Of a stretch of DNA of 64,000 nt, positions 10,136 through 17,861 are shown in pieces (positions within the stretch are counted from its first letter, which is position 1; each line of letters begins with the position of its first letter). A model generated the notes under the pieces. That model had not been told where the DNA came from. It was given only the letters and a program-made list of their open reading frames with translations, and ran no database searches. The translations under genes and the position numbers were made by a program. Source of the stretch: Sporichthya polymorpha DSM 43042 (GTDB lineage Bacteria > Actinomycetota > Actinomycetes > Sporichthyales > Sporichthyaceae); the NCBI RefSeq assembly GCF_000384115.1, contig NZ_KB913029.1:5245057-5309056 (forward strand), given 5' to 3'.

Positions 10136-11608
10136 TCAGGTGCCCGGAATGGTCGGGATCGCGATGCTCGCGGCCCCGCCCGCGGGGGCGTCGCCCTCGG
10201 TCTCCTCGGCCGCGGCGAGGGTCTCGGCGACCTCGGCCTCGGTGTCCTCGGCCTCGGTGTCGTCACCCTCGCCGGCCGGCCCGACGCCGTCGACGAGGAG
10301 GTCGGACAGGTCGACCGCGTTGCCGTCGGTGTCGGTGACGACCGCGCTGGTCAGGAGGATCGCCAGCGCCTTGCCGCGGACGGCCTCGGCGACGAGCATC
10401 TGCGCCTGGCCGGCCTGGACGATCTGCTGCGCGAACTGGTCGGGGTTCATGCCCGACTGCTGGGCGCGCTCGATGAGGTGGCGGGTGATCTCCTCCTGGG
10501 TGATCGTCACCTCTTCGGTGCGGGCGATCGCGTCGAGGAGGAACTGGGCGCGCATGGCCTCGGCGGCACGCTTCTCGACGTCCGCGTCGAACTCCTCCTG
10601 CGTCTGGCCCTCGTGCTCGAGGTAGGCCTCGAGGCTCAGGCCCGCCTGGGCGAGCTGGTTGCGGATCGAGTCCTGGCGGAAGTGGACCTCGTTGTGCAGG
10701 AAGGCCTCGGGCAGCGGGATCTCGATCTGCTCCAGGAGGGTCTCCAGGACCTTGTCCCGGGCCTGGCCGCCCTGGTTCAGCTTCTTGTTGCGGGCGACCC
10801 ACTGGGCGGTGTCCGCACGCAGCTCCTCGGCGGTGTCGAAGGAGCTGGCCATCTGGGCGAACTCGTCGTCGACCTCGGGGAGCTCGCGCACCTTCACCGC
10901 GGTGACGGTGACGGTGATGTCGACCTCCTCGTCCTTGCGGTCGCCGGCGACGAGCTTGGAGGAGAAGGTCTTCTCGTCGCCCGCGGACATGCCGGTGACG
11001 GCGTCGTCCAGGCCCTCGACGAGGGTCTTCGAGCCGACGACGTAGGTCAGGCCGGTCGCCTGGGCCTCGTCGATCTTCTCGCCGTCCTTGGTGGCGCCGG
11101 AGAGGTCGAGCGTGAGGTAGTCACCGTCCTCGGCGGGACGCTCGACGGTCGTGAAGGCGGCGAAGCGCGAGCGCAGCTGGGTCAGCGCCTCGTCGATGTC
11201 CTCGTCGGTCACCTCGGCCGGGTCGACGGTGATCGCAAGGCCCTTGTACTCGGGCAGCTCGATGGTGGGGCGAACGTCGACCTCGGCGGTGAACGCGAGC
11301 TCGTCGCCGTCCTCGAACTTGGTGACGTCGACCTGCGGCTGACCCAGGACCTCGATCTCGGCGGAGGTGACCGCGTCGGCGTAGAACTGCGGGATGGCGT
11401 TGTTGACCGCCTCCTCCAGCACCGCGCCGCGGCCGAAGCGCTGGTCGATGATCTGCGGCGGAACCTTGCCCTTGCGGAAGCCCGGGACGGTCACCTGGCC
11501 GGCGATCTTCTTGTAGGCCGCGTCGAGGCTGGGCTTCAGCTCTTCGAAGGGAACCTCGACGGTGAGCCGGACCCGGGTCGGGTTCAGGGTCTCGACAGCG
11601 CTCTTCAC
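10136..11608 (-). CDS. tig: Trigger factor (ribosome-associated chaperone and PPIase)
   Basis: A 490-residue chaperone that binds nascent chains at the ribosome exit tunnel. The ribosome-binding signature is VPGFRKGKVPPQII near residue 45, followed by a central FKBP-type PPIase domain (about 150-245) and a helical C-terminal substrate domain. The last 40 residues are an acidic, Ala-rich tail. The GTG start at 11608 is preceded by TTGAGGAG and gives VKSAVETLNPTRVRLTVEVP, the usual N-terminus; upstream in-frame codons run into the tRNA terminator. It precedes clpP1-clpP2-clpX in the order seen in other actinomycetes. Confidence 0.96.
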   Translation of the reverse strand: MKSAVETLNPTRVRLTVEVPFEELKPSLDAAYKKIAGQVTVPGFRKGKVPPQIIDQRFGRGAVLEEAVNNAIPQFYADAVTSAEIEVLGQPQVDVTKFEDGDELAFTAEVDVRPTIELPEYKGLAITVDPAEVTDEDIDEALTQLRSRFAAFTTVERPAEDGDYLTLDLSGATKDGEKIDEAQATGLTYVVGSKTLVEGLDDAVTGMSAGDEKTFSSKLVAGDRKDEEVDITVTVTAVKVRELPEVDDEFAQMASSFDTAEELRADTAQWVARNKKLNQGGQARDKVLETLLEQIEIPLPEAFLHNEVHFRQDSIRNQLAQAGLSLEAYLEHEGQTQEEFDADVEKRAAEAMRAQFLLDAIARTEEVTITQEEITRHLIERAQQSGMNPDQFAQQIVQAGQAQMLVAEAVRGKALAILLTSAVVTDTDGNAVDLSDLLVDGVGPAGEGDDTEAEDTEAEVAETLAAAEETEGDAPAGGAASIAIPTIPGT

Positions 11609-11697
11609 GACGTGGTTCTCCTCAAGCTGGACTGCTGGATACGAGTTCTCGGGGACGGCCCGGACTGGCTGATCTTCCTGAGCGGGGCGGCCAGGAA

Positions 11698-11727
11698 GAG
11701 GAGCCTCGAACATCTTCGAGGCTCCTC
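11698..11727 (-). terminator. Rho-independent terminator of tRNA-Pro
   Basis: Perfect 13-bp stem GAGGAGCCTCGAA/TTCGAGGCTCCTC closing a 4-base loop, starting 15 bases after the 3' end of tRNA-Pro in its direction of transcription and followed by TTCCTGG. Confidence 0.8.
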
Positions 11728-11741
11728 GTCCCGACCTCCGG

Positions 11742-11814
11742 TCGGGGCGGGGAGACTCGAACTCCCGATCTCCTGCCCCCAAAGCAGGCGCGCTAGCCAC
11801 TACGCTACGCCCCG
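11742..11814 (-). tRNA. tRNA-Pro (anticodon UGG)
   Basis: Full cloverleaf: acceptor CGGGGCG/CGCCCCG, anticodon stem CCTGC/GCAGG enclosing TTTGGGG so that positions 34-36 are TGG, and a T-arm with GTTCGAGTC. The discriminator is A; the 3' bases continue CCGG, so CCA is not encoded. Confidence 0.95.
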
Positions 11815-11880
11815 CGGCGTGGCGGGCAGTCTAGTGCCCGCGGCCACAGTCCCAGGTCAGCGAGGGTGGAGGGACCGCCG

Positions 11881-12327
11881 ATGGGGTACACCGCCGCACC
11901 CGAGGGCTGGTGGCAGGACTTCGTGGGCGGGACCCCGGCGCGGACGGCGAAGCTCGCCGTGGTCCGGGCGGACGGGTCGCCCCAGGTCGTGCCGGTCTGG
12001 ACCGCCCTGGACCGCAGCGGCGGCCGGGACGAGATCGTCTTCACCACCGGCGCGGACACGGTCAAGGGCAAGGCGATCGCCCGGGATCCCCGCGTCAGCC
12101 TGTGCTGGGACGACGAGCGACCCCCGTTCAACTTCGTCATGATCCGGGGCACCGCGACCACCAGCGCCGACCTCGACGAGGTCCACCGCTGGGCGGGGAT
12201 CCTCGGCGCCCGGTACATGGGCCCCGACCGGGAGTCCGAGTACGCCGAACGCAACGGCGTCCCCGGGGAGCTGGTCGTCCGGGTCCGCGTCGACCACGTC
12301 GTCGCGAAGGTGGACGTCGCGGACTGA
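11881..12327 (+). CDS. PPOX-class F420/FMN-dependent protein
   Basis: A 148-residue split-beta-barrel protein of the pyridoxamine-phosphate-oxidase-like superfamily, resembling actinobacterial members that bind F420. Visible features are ARTAKLAVVRADGSPQVVPVW near the N-terminus, FTTGADTVKGKAIARDPRVSLCWDD in the middle, and VRVRVDHVVAKVD at the end. The ATG at 11881 has GGAGGGA 5 bases upstream; a GTG 15 bases earlier is less likely. An F420 requirement is plausible because a glucose-6-phosphate F420 reductase is encoded at 39.8 kb. The substrate is unknown. It ends only 10 bases before the convergent GGDEF gene. Confidence 0.82.
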   Translation: MGYTAAPEGWWQDFVGGTPARTAKLAVVRADGSPQVVPVWTALDRSGGRDEIVFTTGADTVKGKAIARDPRVSLCWDDERPPFNFVMIRGTATTSADLDEVHRWAGILGARYMGPDRESEYAERNGVPGELVVRVRVDHVVAKVDVAD

Positions 12328-12337
12328 GCCCTTGGCC

Positions 12338-13354
12338 TTAGCGCTCCGCGCCGAGGATCACGTGCTCGGCCCGGTCGCGGCCGCCGGCCTTGGCGCGGCC
12401 GAGGGCGTCGTCGGCGAGGCGCACGAGCGCCTCGACCCCGCCGACCTCGGGCACCGGGACGCCGGCGACCACGCCGAGGCTGATCGTGAGCAGCCCGTCG
12501 GGCGCGCCGTCGTGGACCAGGTCGAGCTCCTCGACCGCGACCCGGCAGCGCTCGGCCATCAGCTCGGCGCCCTTGGGGTCGGTGTCGGGGAGCAGGATCG
12601 CGAACGTCGCGCCGCCGATCCGGGCGACGACGTCGCCGCCGCGGCCGAAGCACTCCTGCAGGGCCGCGGAGACGGCCTTGATCGCGTGCTCGCCGGCCAC
12701 CGGCCCGCACTCGTCGTTGTAGGAGCCGAAGCGGTCGATGTCGACCGACATGTAGGTCAGTGGCGTGGAGTTGCGGGCGCTGCGGCGGTACTCGCGCTCG
12801 AGGAGCTCCTCGAAGTACCGGCGGTTGTACAGGCCGGTGCCCGGGTCACGGACCGAGAGCGTGCGCAGCAGGATCATTTCCTCCAGCTGGGCGCGCAGGT
12901 CCGCGAAGGCGGCCAGGTCGCCGTCCTCCAACTGGCGGGGCTTGGTGTCGACGACGAACAGGGTCCCGACCGGCTGGCCGTTGGGGGCGCGCACCGTCAT
13001 GCCCGCGTAGAAGCGGATGTACGGGGCCCCGATGACCATCGGCGAGTCGGCGAATCGGAAGTCGATCATCGCGTCGCGCACGACGAGGACGTCGCCGGCC
13101 TCGATGCAGGCGCGGGAGAACGCGTCCCCGACGTTGTCGTTCTCCTCGAGCTCCTCGACCCCGAAGACCGAGGGCAGGAACTGCTTCTCCAGCCCGACGA
13201 GGGAGAACGCCGCCAGCGGCGCCCCCGTCAAATGGGACAACAGCCGTGTGACCCGGTCGAACGAGACATCCATGTTCAGGATGGCCTCGCCGATCCAGCG
13301 CACGGCGTCCAGGCGTGCGTCGTCCGCGATCCGGGCGTGCTCGGGTGTGAACAT
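12338..13354 (-). CDS. GAF-GGDEF protein with degenerate active site
   Basis: A 338-residue cytoplasmic protein with an N-terminal GAF sensory domain (about 20-165) and a GGDEF domain (about 170-335) announced by DPGTGLYNRRYFEELL. The catalytic signature is GGATF instead of GGDEF, so the residues that bind metal and substrate are missing and cyclase activity is unlikely. The inhibitory site RxxD is kept as RGGD exactly five residues before GGATF, so the domain could still bind c-di-GMP as a receptor. There is no EAL domain or membrane segment. It diverges from the secreted gene at 13467. Confidence 0.88.
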   Translation of the reverse strand: MFTPEHARIADDARLDAVRWIGEAILNMDVSFDRVTRLLSHLTGAPLAAFSLVGLEKQFLPSVFGVEELEENDNVGDAFSRACIEAGDVLVVRDAMIDFRFADSPMVIGAPYIRFYAGMTVRAPNGQPVGTLFVVDTKPRQLEDGDLAAFADLRAQLEEMILLRTLSVRDPGTGLYNRRYFEELLEREYRRSARNSTPLTYMSVDIDRFGSYNDECGPVAGEHAIKAVSAALQECFGRGGDVVARIGGATFAILLPDTDPKGAELMAERCRVAVEELDLVHDGAPDGLLTISLGVVAGVPVPEVGGVEALVRLADDALGRAKAGGRDRAEHVILGAER

Positions 13355-13466
13355 GATGGGCCCCCCTCGACTTCTCGCCCCGAGTTGTCGGCGTTCCGGA
13401 GGGTGATCTGAAGGGGCCGGACGGAGGATTGCGCCCGGCCCGGACGATCGGGGTCAATTGCTGGCC

Positions 13467-14021
13467 ATGTCGCGTTTTCGTCCGACCCCGGCCGGGGTCG
13501 TCGCCACCGTCGCCCTGGTCGTCGCCTGCTCCGCCGGCTCGGCCTACGCCGCCACCCAGATCACCGGCAAGGACGTCAAGGACGGGTCCCTGACCGGCAG
13601 GGACGTCAAGGACGGCTCGCTCGGGCTCAAGGAACTGGCTCCCTCCGCCCGCGTCCCGGGCCCCGCCGGCCCGGCCGGGAAGAACGGCAAGGACGCGATC
13701 CAGCCGACCTTCCGCGGCAAGGGCGCCGGGTTCACCTGGAGCCCGCTCACCGGGACTCAGGGCGCCCAGTGGTGCCTCCGCAGCACCGTCACCGCCGCCC
13801 GAACCGCCGGCGCGCCCGCCGGAGCCAGCCTGCTGGACAGCGTCCTGGTCGTGACCCCGGCGGATTCCGCGACAGCCGCCCTGCTGCAGACCTTCTCCTG
13901 GTCCGCCCAGCCGACCTCCGCGACCCAGTTCACCATCAACGCCTGCAAGATCGAGCGCTCCGGCGTCGGGCCGGCGGCGGCTCCCGGCGCCGTCAACTAC
14001 ATCGCCCACCCGGCCGGGTGA
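13467..14021 (+). CDS. Secreted protein with GKDVKDGSL repeats and short collagen-like stretch
   Basis: A 184-residue exported protein. After an N-terminal signal peptide (hydrophobic VVATVALVVACSAGSAYA, cleavage near AYAA) come two copies of a nine-residue repeat (GKDVKDGSL, GRDVKDGSL) and then GPAGPAGKNGKDA, a short Gly-X-Y run. The rest (about 85-184) is a small beta-rich domain with two Cys (WCLRS and NACKIE) that may form a disulfide. The repeat and Gly-X-Y arrangement recurs in actinobacterial surface proteins of unknown function. ATG at 13467 is preferred to the earlier TTG because it places the signal peptide normally. Confidence 0.72.
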   Translation: MSRFRPTPAGVVATVALVVACSAGSAYAATQITGKDVKDGSLTGRDVKDGSLGLKELAPSARVPGPAGPAGKNGKDAIQPTFRGKGAGFTWSPLTGTQGAQWCLRSTVTAARTAGAPAGASLLDSVLVVTPADSATAALLQTFSWSAQPTSATQFTINACKIERSGVGPAAAPGAVNYIAHPAG

Positions 14022-14051
14022 CCTCGGCCGTTAGGCTGTCCCCCGCACCTC

Positions 14052-14125
14052 GCGGGTGTAGCTCAATGGCAGAGCCCCAGCCTTCCAAGCTGGTCATGCC
14101 GGTTCGATCCCGGTCACCCGCTCCA
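14052..14125 (+). tRNA. tRNA-Gly (anticodon UCC), CCA encoded
   Basis: Acceptor GCGGGTG/CACCCGC, anticodon stem CCAGC/GCTGG enclosing CTTCCAA (anticodon TCC), T-arm GGTTCGATCCC, discriminator T and an encoded CCA. An integrase remnant faces it 14 bases away, so its 3' end is the likely attachment site of a former integrated element. Confidence 0.95.
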
Positions 14126-14139
14126 CGCTCCACCGCAGG

Positions 14140-14616
14140 TCAACCCTCGAGCTCCGCGTGACCCATCCGCCGCATCAGCTCGGCCAGGCTCGCCTCGGTC
14201 GCGGCCGCGAGGGTGTTACCCGAGTGCCGCAGGTCGTGAAAGTGGAGCTCCCGGGACAGGTCGGCGCCGGCGACGGCCTTGCGCCGGATGGCGGTGAAGT
14301 TGTTGCGCCGCGGGGCCGCACCGTTCGGACCGACGAAGACGCGACCGGCGGGGCCCGGCTCGGCTAAGCGCTGCAGGTGCCAGCCCAGGTCGGGGACGAT
14401 CACGTCGGAAATGGCGACGGTGCCCCGCCCGGCGGGCTCCGGGCTCGCCTCCATTCCCCCGCCCTTGATGGGGCACGGGTTCTGGCGGATCAGGCCGTCC
14501 TCCACGGCGGTGGTCATGATCGCGCGGAGCAGCCGGTACGACTTCGCCACCGTCACCGGGCCGACGGGCGTGCAGCGGGTCCAGGTGCGCGGCCTGGGTT
14601 GCGCAGGACCGCTCAC
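14140..14616 (-). pseudogene. Tyrosine recombinase (phage-type integrase) remnant
   Basis: The 158-codon frame keeps only pieces of a tyrosine integrase. There is part of the core-binding helix (SYRLLRAIMTTAVEDGLIRQNPC) and the box II region HFHDLRHSGNTLAA...LAELMRRMGH, which contains the HxxR motif. The first catalytic Arg box (normally LR.GEL) is missing between NPCPIKGGG and VIVPDLGWHL, and the frame stops after GHAELEG, before the catalytic Tyr. The N-terminal DNA-binding domain is also absent. It points toward tRNA-Gly, the usual geometry of an integrase at its attachment site, and overlaps the DUF5615 gene by GTGA. Confidence 0.85.
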
Positions 14617-14984
14617 GCCCGCTCGATCGGAAGCCTCCGAATGCGGATCCGCATCTCGTCGATGGTCACGACAGCGCCACCACGCAGACGGTCCTCGGCC
14701 ACGCTCAACACGTCGAGGATGACGCTGGCCCGTTCCCGGGTTCGACGGTGGCCGCGTCGCAGCAGGATCACGCTGGGTCCGGCCGCTCCGCTCAGCGCGA
14801 GGAGCGTTCCGAAATCGGTGTCGGCGGTGACCACGATCCGGTCCTCAGCCAGCGCGCGGCCGAGCACCTCCGCATCGGGCGCGCCGCCCATCCCCAGGTC
14901 GAGCACGTGCGTGGCGTCGTGACCGGCACCGCCGAGCAGGCCCACGAGCCCCTGCTGCAGCGACTCGTCGACCAGGAATCTCAC
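14613..14984 (-). CDS. DUF5615-family PIN-like toxin candidate
   Basis: A 123-residue PIN-like (Mut7-C type) protein. Acidic residues expected for metal binding are visible in MRFLVDESL at the N-terminus and VVTADTDFGTLL in the middle, followed by SVILLRRG. Proteins of this family are usually encoded directly after a DUF433 protein, as here, and the pair is regarded as a type II toxin-antitoxin-like module. The GTG start overlaps the DUF433 stop (GTGA), and its own stop overlaps the integrase remnant start in the same way. RNase activity is inferred from the fold only. Confidence 0.82.
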   Translation of the reverse strand: MRFLVDESLQQGLVGLLGGAGHDATHVLDLGMGGAPDAEVLGRALAEDRIVVTADTDFGTLLALSGAAGPSVILLRRGHRRTRERASVILDVLSVAEDRLRGGAVVTIDEMRIRIRRLPIERA

Positions 14985-15211
14985 GCCGTGTGCGGCAGCG
15001 GCAGAGTGGATTGATCGACCGCGGCGGCGGCGAAGCGGAGCGCATCGCTGATGTCAGCTGCGGTCAGCTGCGGGAAGTCAGCGATGATCTCCGCCGCCGT
15101 CATCCCCTCCGCGACCATGCCCACCACGGTGGCCACCGGAATCCGCGTGCCCCGAATGCACGGGACGCCAGCCATGATCCCCGGGTCGGCCGCGATCCGC
15201 TCGAACGCCAT
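14981..15211 (-). CDS. DUF433-family antitoxin candidate
   Basis: A 76-residue protein whose sequence follows the DUF433 pattern: MAFERIAADPGIMAGVPCIRG with GTRIPV, then VGMVAEGMTAAEIIADFPQLTAADI, a helix-turn-helix-like DNA-binding region. It starts with ATG at 15211 and is coupled to the downstream PIN-like gene. It probably represses the module and neutralises its partner. Confidence 0.82.
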   Translation of the reverse strand: MAFERIAADPGIMAGVPCIRGTRIPVATVVGMVAEGMTAAEIIADFPQLTAADISDALRFAAAAVDQSTLPLPHTA

Positions 15212-15366
15212 GTCCCGCAGGGTAGTCGCTCCCGTCCAGCGCGCGCCGCAAGCAGACGGGATGAGCAGACGCAGCGATGGGCTGCCGATTACGGCTCTAT
15301 AGAGAATCAAGGCGCCGGCGCCGCCGAGGTAGGGCGCGAGCATGCGCTCGCCGGGTCCAGAACCAG

Positions 15367-15796
15367 CTACGCGCCGGGCTCCTGGCCCCACGGGTTCAAC
15401 ACCGGCACTCCTAGAAGCTCGAAGTCGGCGACGTTTCGAGTTGCGACGGCAAGACCGTGAGTCAGAGCGGTGGCAGCAAACCAGCGCGTCCCTCTCGGGT
15501 CGCGGGTCGGGAACGTGAAGCGTCGCGGCGCGTCGGACGACGTCCGAGGGTCGATCGGCAGCACTCGACCTTCGAAGGCCGCCAACAACTCCTCGTCGAA
15601 CCAGCGGCGCAGGACCGCGCCTTGGCTCTCGTCGCGGCGCTCGATGCGCGCCGATCTCGATCTCCATGACCGTGATCACGCTGACGGACAATTCGTGGGT
15701 GATCTGTCGCTCGGCCCAGGACCGGACCGGTTCGGCGATTCGCTGCCGGGACTTGCGCAACTCGCTGATCACATTGGTGTCGAGCAGGTAGCTCAC
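15367..15796 (-). pseudogene. vapC-type PIN toxin pseudogene with several frameshifts
   Basis: The product of a VapC PIN nuclease can be reconstructed only by switching frame. GTG at 15796 opens VSYLLDTNVISELRKS and runs to VMEIEIGA. Near 15646 the match moves to another frame (IERRDESQGAVLRRWFDEELL to LPID), near 15549 it returns to the first frame (DVVRRAATLHVPDPRPERDAL), and near 15480 it moves again (AATALTHGLAVATRNVADFE to the stop at 15367). All PIN landmarks (DTN, E, TRN.ADF) are present but no single frame holds them. The GTG overlaps the stop of the Phd-like antitoxin. This is a decayed toxin unless the sequence has three errors. Confidence 0.8.
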
Positions 15797-16032
15797 AGAT
15801 CAGGAGCCGTCAGCCGCAGGTCCATCCTCACGTCGGGAAGCTCGATGTCGTCGTCGGCCGACAACCAGTCGACGATGGTGCGCCGATCGACGAGCAGCCG
15901 GCGGTACTCCTGGATCGATAGCAGGACGTGCGAGGGTTCGCCGCGATCAGTGATGATCACCGGCTCGTTCGTCGCCGATCGCTTGGCGGCGCTGACATCC
16001 TGATTGAACTCGCGGGACGAGATCGTCGTCAT
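15793..16032 (-). CDS. Phd/YefM-family antitoxin
   Basis: A 79-residue antitoxin with the family start TTISSREFNQDVSAAKRSA, then PVIITDRGEPSHVLLSIQEYRRLL, which form the DNA-binding fold, and a C-terminal toxin-wrapping tail (DDDIELPDVRMDLRL). ATG at 16032 is chosen because GGGAGG lies 6 bases upstream; a GTG two codons earlier is possible. It remains intact although its partner vapC is broken, a state often seen in decaying toxin-antitoxin loci. Confidence 0.88.
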   Translation of the reverse strand: MTTISSREFNQDVSAAKRSATNEPVIITDRGEPSHVLLSIQEYRRLLVDRRTIVDWLSADDDIELPDVRMDLRLTAPDL

Positions 16033-16074
16033 GGCCACCTCCCTCCAGCTCGCTCCGGTCGGCGAGATGCGGTC

Positions 16075-16488
16075 CTAGCGTGCGAGTCGAAGCCGCTCGA
16101 CGTCCGGCCGGTCGCCGTACACGGAGTGGATGCGCTCGAAGTCCTGGTCGTCGTGCAGGACGGTCAGCCGGTGCTCGACGGCCAGGGCGGCGATCAGCAC
16201 GTCAGGCAGAGAAACGGTGCGATGAAGCTTGGCTCCGACCAGCGCCTCCATGATCTCCATCGCGATGTCCTCCGACCGCGGTGTCGCGTTCAGGGTCAAG
16301 AGCGGGGCCAAGAGATCAGTTTTCATCGCCGGCCAGTGGTTCGCGTCCCGGCTGGACACGGCGACCTCCAGCGACGTGGGAAGTCCCACCCAGACCCGGC
16401 CACGATTGATGCGCTCGAGCCAGGTCGCGTAGTCCGGCGAATGCGGCAGCTTCCAGAGCGCGGACTTGTCCACGACCCAATCGGTCAC
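16075..16488 (-). CDS. PIN-domain toxin, VapC type
   Basis: A 137-residue PIN-domain ribonuclease. Metal-binding acids expected for the fold are in WVVDKSALWKL (near residue 7), the central SLEVAVSSRD, SLPDVLIAALA and LTVLHDDQDFERI. Length and order match the VapC family. Its start overlaps the end of the antitoxin gene by four bases (16485-16488), the usual coupling. Unlike the neighbouring vapC it is intact. Confidence 0.9.
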   Translation of the reverse strand: MTDWVVDKSALWKLPHSPDYATWLERINRGRVWVGLPTSLEVAVSSRDANHWPAMKTDLLAPLLTLNATPRSEDIAMEIMEALVGAKLHRTVSLPDVLIAALAVEHRLTVLHDDQDFERIHSVYGDRPDVERLRLAR

Positions 16489-16703
16489 GACCAGGCTGCC
16501 CGCATCACGTCCTCGTCACCCAAGTCGGACGCGAGGGCGGCGGCGGCCGCAAATCGGTCCTGGCTGGCTTCGGGGCGAGCCTCACGTACATGGGTCGTGA
16601 GGACCTCGACGACGTACGCATTTCGGCTGAGCCCGTGCTGGGCCGCAATCTGGTCCAGCTTCTCGGCGACCTCGTCCGGGAGGCCACGGATGGGGAACGC
16701 CAC
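16485..16703 (-). CDS. Ribbon-helix-helix antitoxin, VapB type
   Basis: A 72-residue antitoxin. The N-terminal VAFPIRGLPDEVAEKLDQIA and SRNAYVVEVLTTHV form a ribbon-helix-helix DNA-binding domain; the C-terminal half (about 45-72) is the acidic toxin-binding part. GTG at 16703 has GGGAGG 8 bases upstream. A TGATA/TATCA dyad just upstream is a probable autoregulatory operator. Confidence 0.85.
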   Translation of the reverse strand: MAFPIRGLPDEVAEKLDQIAAQHGLSRNAYVVEVLTTHVREARPEASQDRFAAAAALASDLGDEDVMRAAWS

Positions 16704-16718
16704 GACACACCTCCCGCT

Positions 16719-16738
16719 TGATACCACTCATGATATCA
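16719..16738 (-). promoter_or_regulatory. VapB operator/promoter candidate
   Basis: Inverted repeat TGATA...TATCA spanning 20 bases, 15 bases upstream of the vapB GTG. On the gene strand it reads TGATATCA followed after four bases by TGGTATCA, and contains TATCAT, a plausible -10 hexamer. Ribbon-helix-helix antitoxins typically bind such paired words. Confidence 0.5.
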
Positions 16739-16813
16739 CCCGGCGGAGGCGGTTCTGAAGCCAGCTCCTGCAGCCGGACTCCCCCGTTCGGTCACTCGCG
16801 GGCACGCGGGCGA

Positions 16814-17035
16814 TCAGGCGAGCACTTCGATGTCCACGCCGGCCCACGAAACCCGCTGGCCCGCGCGGATCTTCTTCCCGCGCCGGGTCTCGACCTCGCC
16901 GTCCACGGTCACGTGGCCGTCGACGATGAGGAGCTTCGCCTCGCCGCCGGTGCCGCACAGCCCGGCGAGCTGGAGCAGCGACTGCAGCAGCACGAACTCC
17001 TGGCCCTCGAGGTGGAACTCCCGCGTGTTCGTCAT
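16814..17035 (-). CDS. S4-domain RNA-binding protein, 73 aa
   Basis: A stand-alone S4 domain: EFVLLQSLLQLAGLCGTGGEAKLLI, then VDGHVTVDGEVETRRGKKIRAG, the alpha-L RNA-binding motif with the typical V.VNG..E.RRGKK pattern. Small proteins of this type (YbcJ-like) bind structured RNA or ribosomes; the target is unknown. It starts 10 bases after the stop of the sortase-like gene on the same strand. Confidence 0.85.
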   Translation of the reverse strand: MTNTREFHLEGQEFVLLQSLLQLAGLCGTGGEAKLLIVDGHVTVDGEVETRRGKKIRAGQRVSWAGVDIEVLA

Positions 17036-17045
17036 CGCCCTCCGA

Positions 17046-17693
17046 TCAGCGCACCGGGGTGGCGTACCAGATCGTGCGGTGGGTCCACTTCCCCGGGCCG
17101 AGGCGCTTGCCGGAGCAGACGACGATCGCGAGCTGGTGGGCGCCGCCGCGGGCGAAGTACCGCTCGGCGGCCTCGCGGGAGCTCGCGCGGACCTCGAGCC
17201 GGTCGCTCACCTCGTAGCAGAACGTGCCCTCGTCGGAGCTGACGACGATCGACTCACCCGCGTGGAGCTCGCGGAGCAGGGCGTTGCCGAGAGCGCTACC
17301 GTCGGGCCAGGTGTGCGCATTGAACAGGGCGTTGCCCGCGCGGGCGCCGGGGCGGATGCCGCTGTCGAGGTCGAAGGCCATCACCCACCGGCCGGCCTTG
17401 GTGGTCGGCGGGGTGCCGGGGACGTCGCTCCGCTTGCGCTTCAGGGCGACGACGGGAATCTCGTCGTCGAGGTCCTCCACCGTGACGCTCGTGGGGACGA
17501 TGGGCTTGCTCGCGGTGCTGCAGTCCGGCGACAAAATCGGCGGCAGCGGGATCGGCGGGATCGGCAGCGGGAACGGGTCCGCCTTCGCCGAGCCGAGCGG
17601 CAGCAGGGCGCCGAGGACCGCGACAACGGCGAGTGCCGGCACCGCCGGGGACACCCGACGGCTCCCCCGCGCGCTCGTGCGATGCCGTGCCAC
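17046..17693 (-). CDS. Class F sortase-like exported protein
   Basis: A 215-residue exported protein. The N-terminus has a basic region and hydrophobic segment (ALAVVAVLGALLPLG) with cleavage near SAKA, then a Pro-rich spacer (PLPIPPIPLPPILSP). The rest resembles class F sortases: AFDLDSGIRPGARAGNALFNAHTW holds the His, LAIVVCSGKR the probable catalytic Cys, and THRTIWYA the Arg. If active it would anchor or cross-link surface proteins by transpeptidation. No LPXTG-type substrate is seen in the window, so its partner is unknown. Confidence 0.75.
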   Translation of the reverse strand: MARHRTSARGSRRVSPAVPALAVVAVLGALLPLGSAKADPFPLPIPPIPLPPILSPDCSTASKPIVPTSVTVEDLDDEIPVVALKRKRSDVPGTPPTTKAGRWVMAFDLDSGIRPGARAGNALFNAHTWPDGSALGNALLRELHAGESIVVSSDEGTFCYEVSDRLEVRASSREAAERYFARGGAHQLAIVVCSGKRLGPGKWTHRTIWYATPVR

Positions 17694-17825
17694 CTTCAGA
17701 CCCCCCAGGTCGTCCGCGAGCCGGCTTCCGACCCTAGGCGAGCGCCCGCCCGGTCCACCGCATCTTCGAGCCAGGTTTGATCCGGGACTGAACAGTTCTG
17801 TGCTCGCGACGGCCGATTGGTTGAC

Positions 17826-17846
17826 GTTCGGGCGGAATGTCCGAAC
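17826..17846 (-). terminator. Short hairpin after the ABC-F gene
   Basis: GTTCGG/CCGAAC stem with a 9-base loop, 16 bases beyond the ABC-F stop codon. The stem is short and there is no T-run, so this is a weak call. The remainder of 17694-17825 shows no further signal. Confidence 0.3.
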
Positions 17847-17861
17847 CCGGGCCAGGCGCTG

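Noticed and set aside
14981-15796. 271-codon frame joining vapC start to DUF433
   Set aside because: After about 50 codons it leaves the PIN-like frame and only later re-enters a real gene (DUF433) that has its own ATG; it is an accident of the frameshifts.
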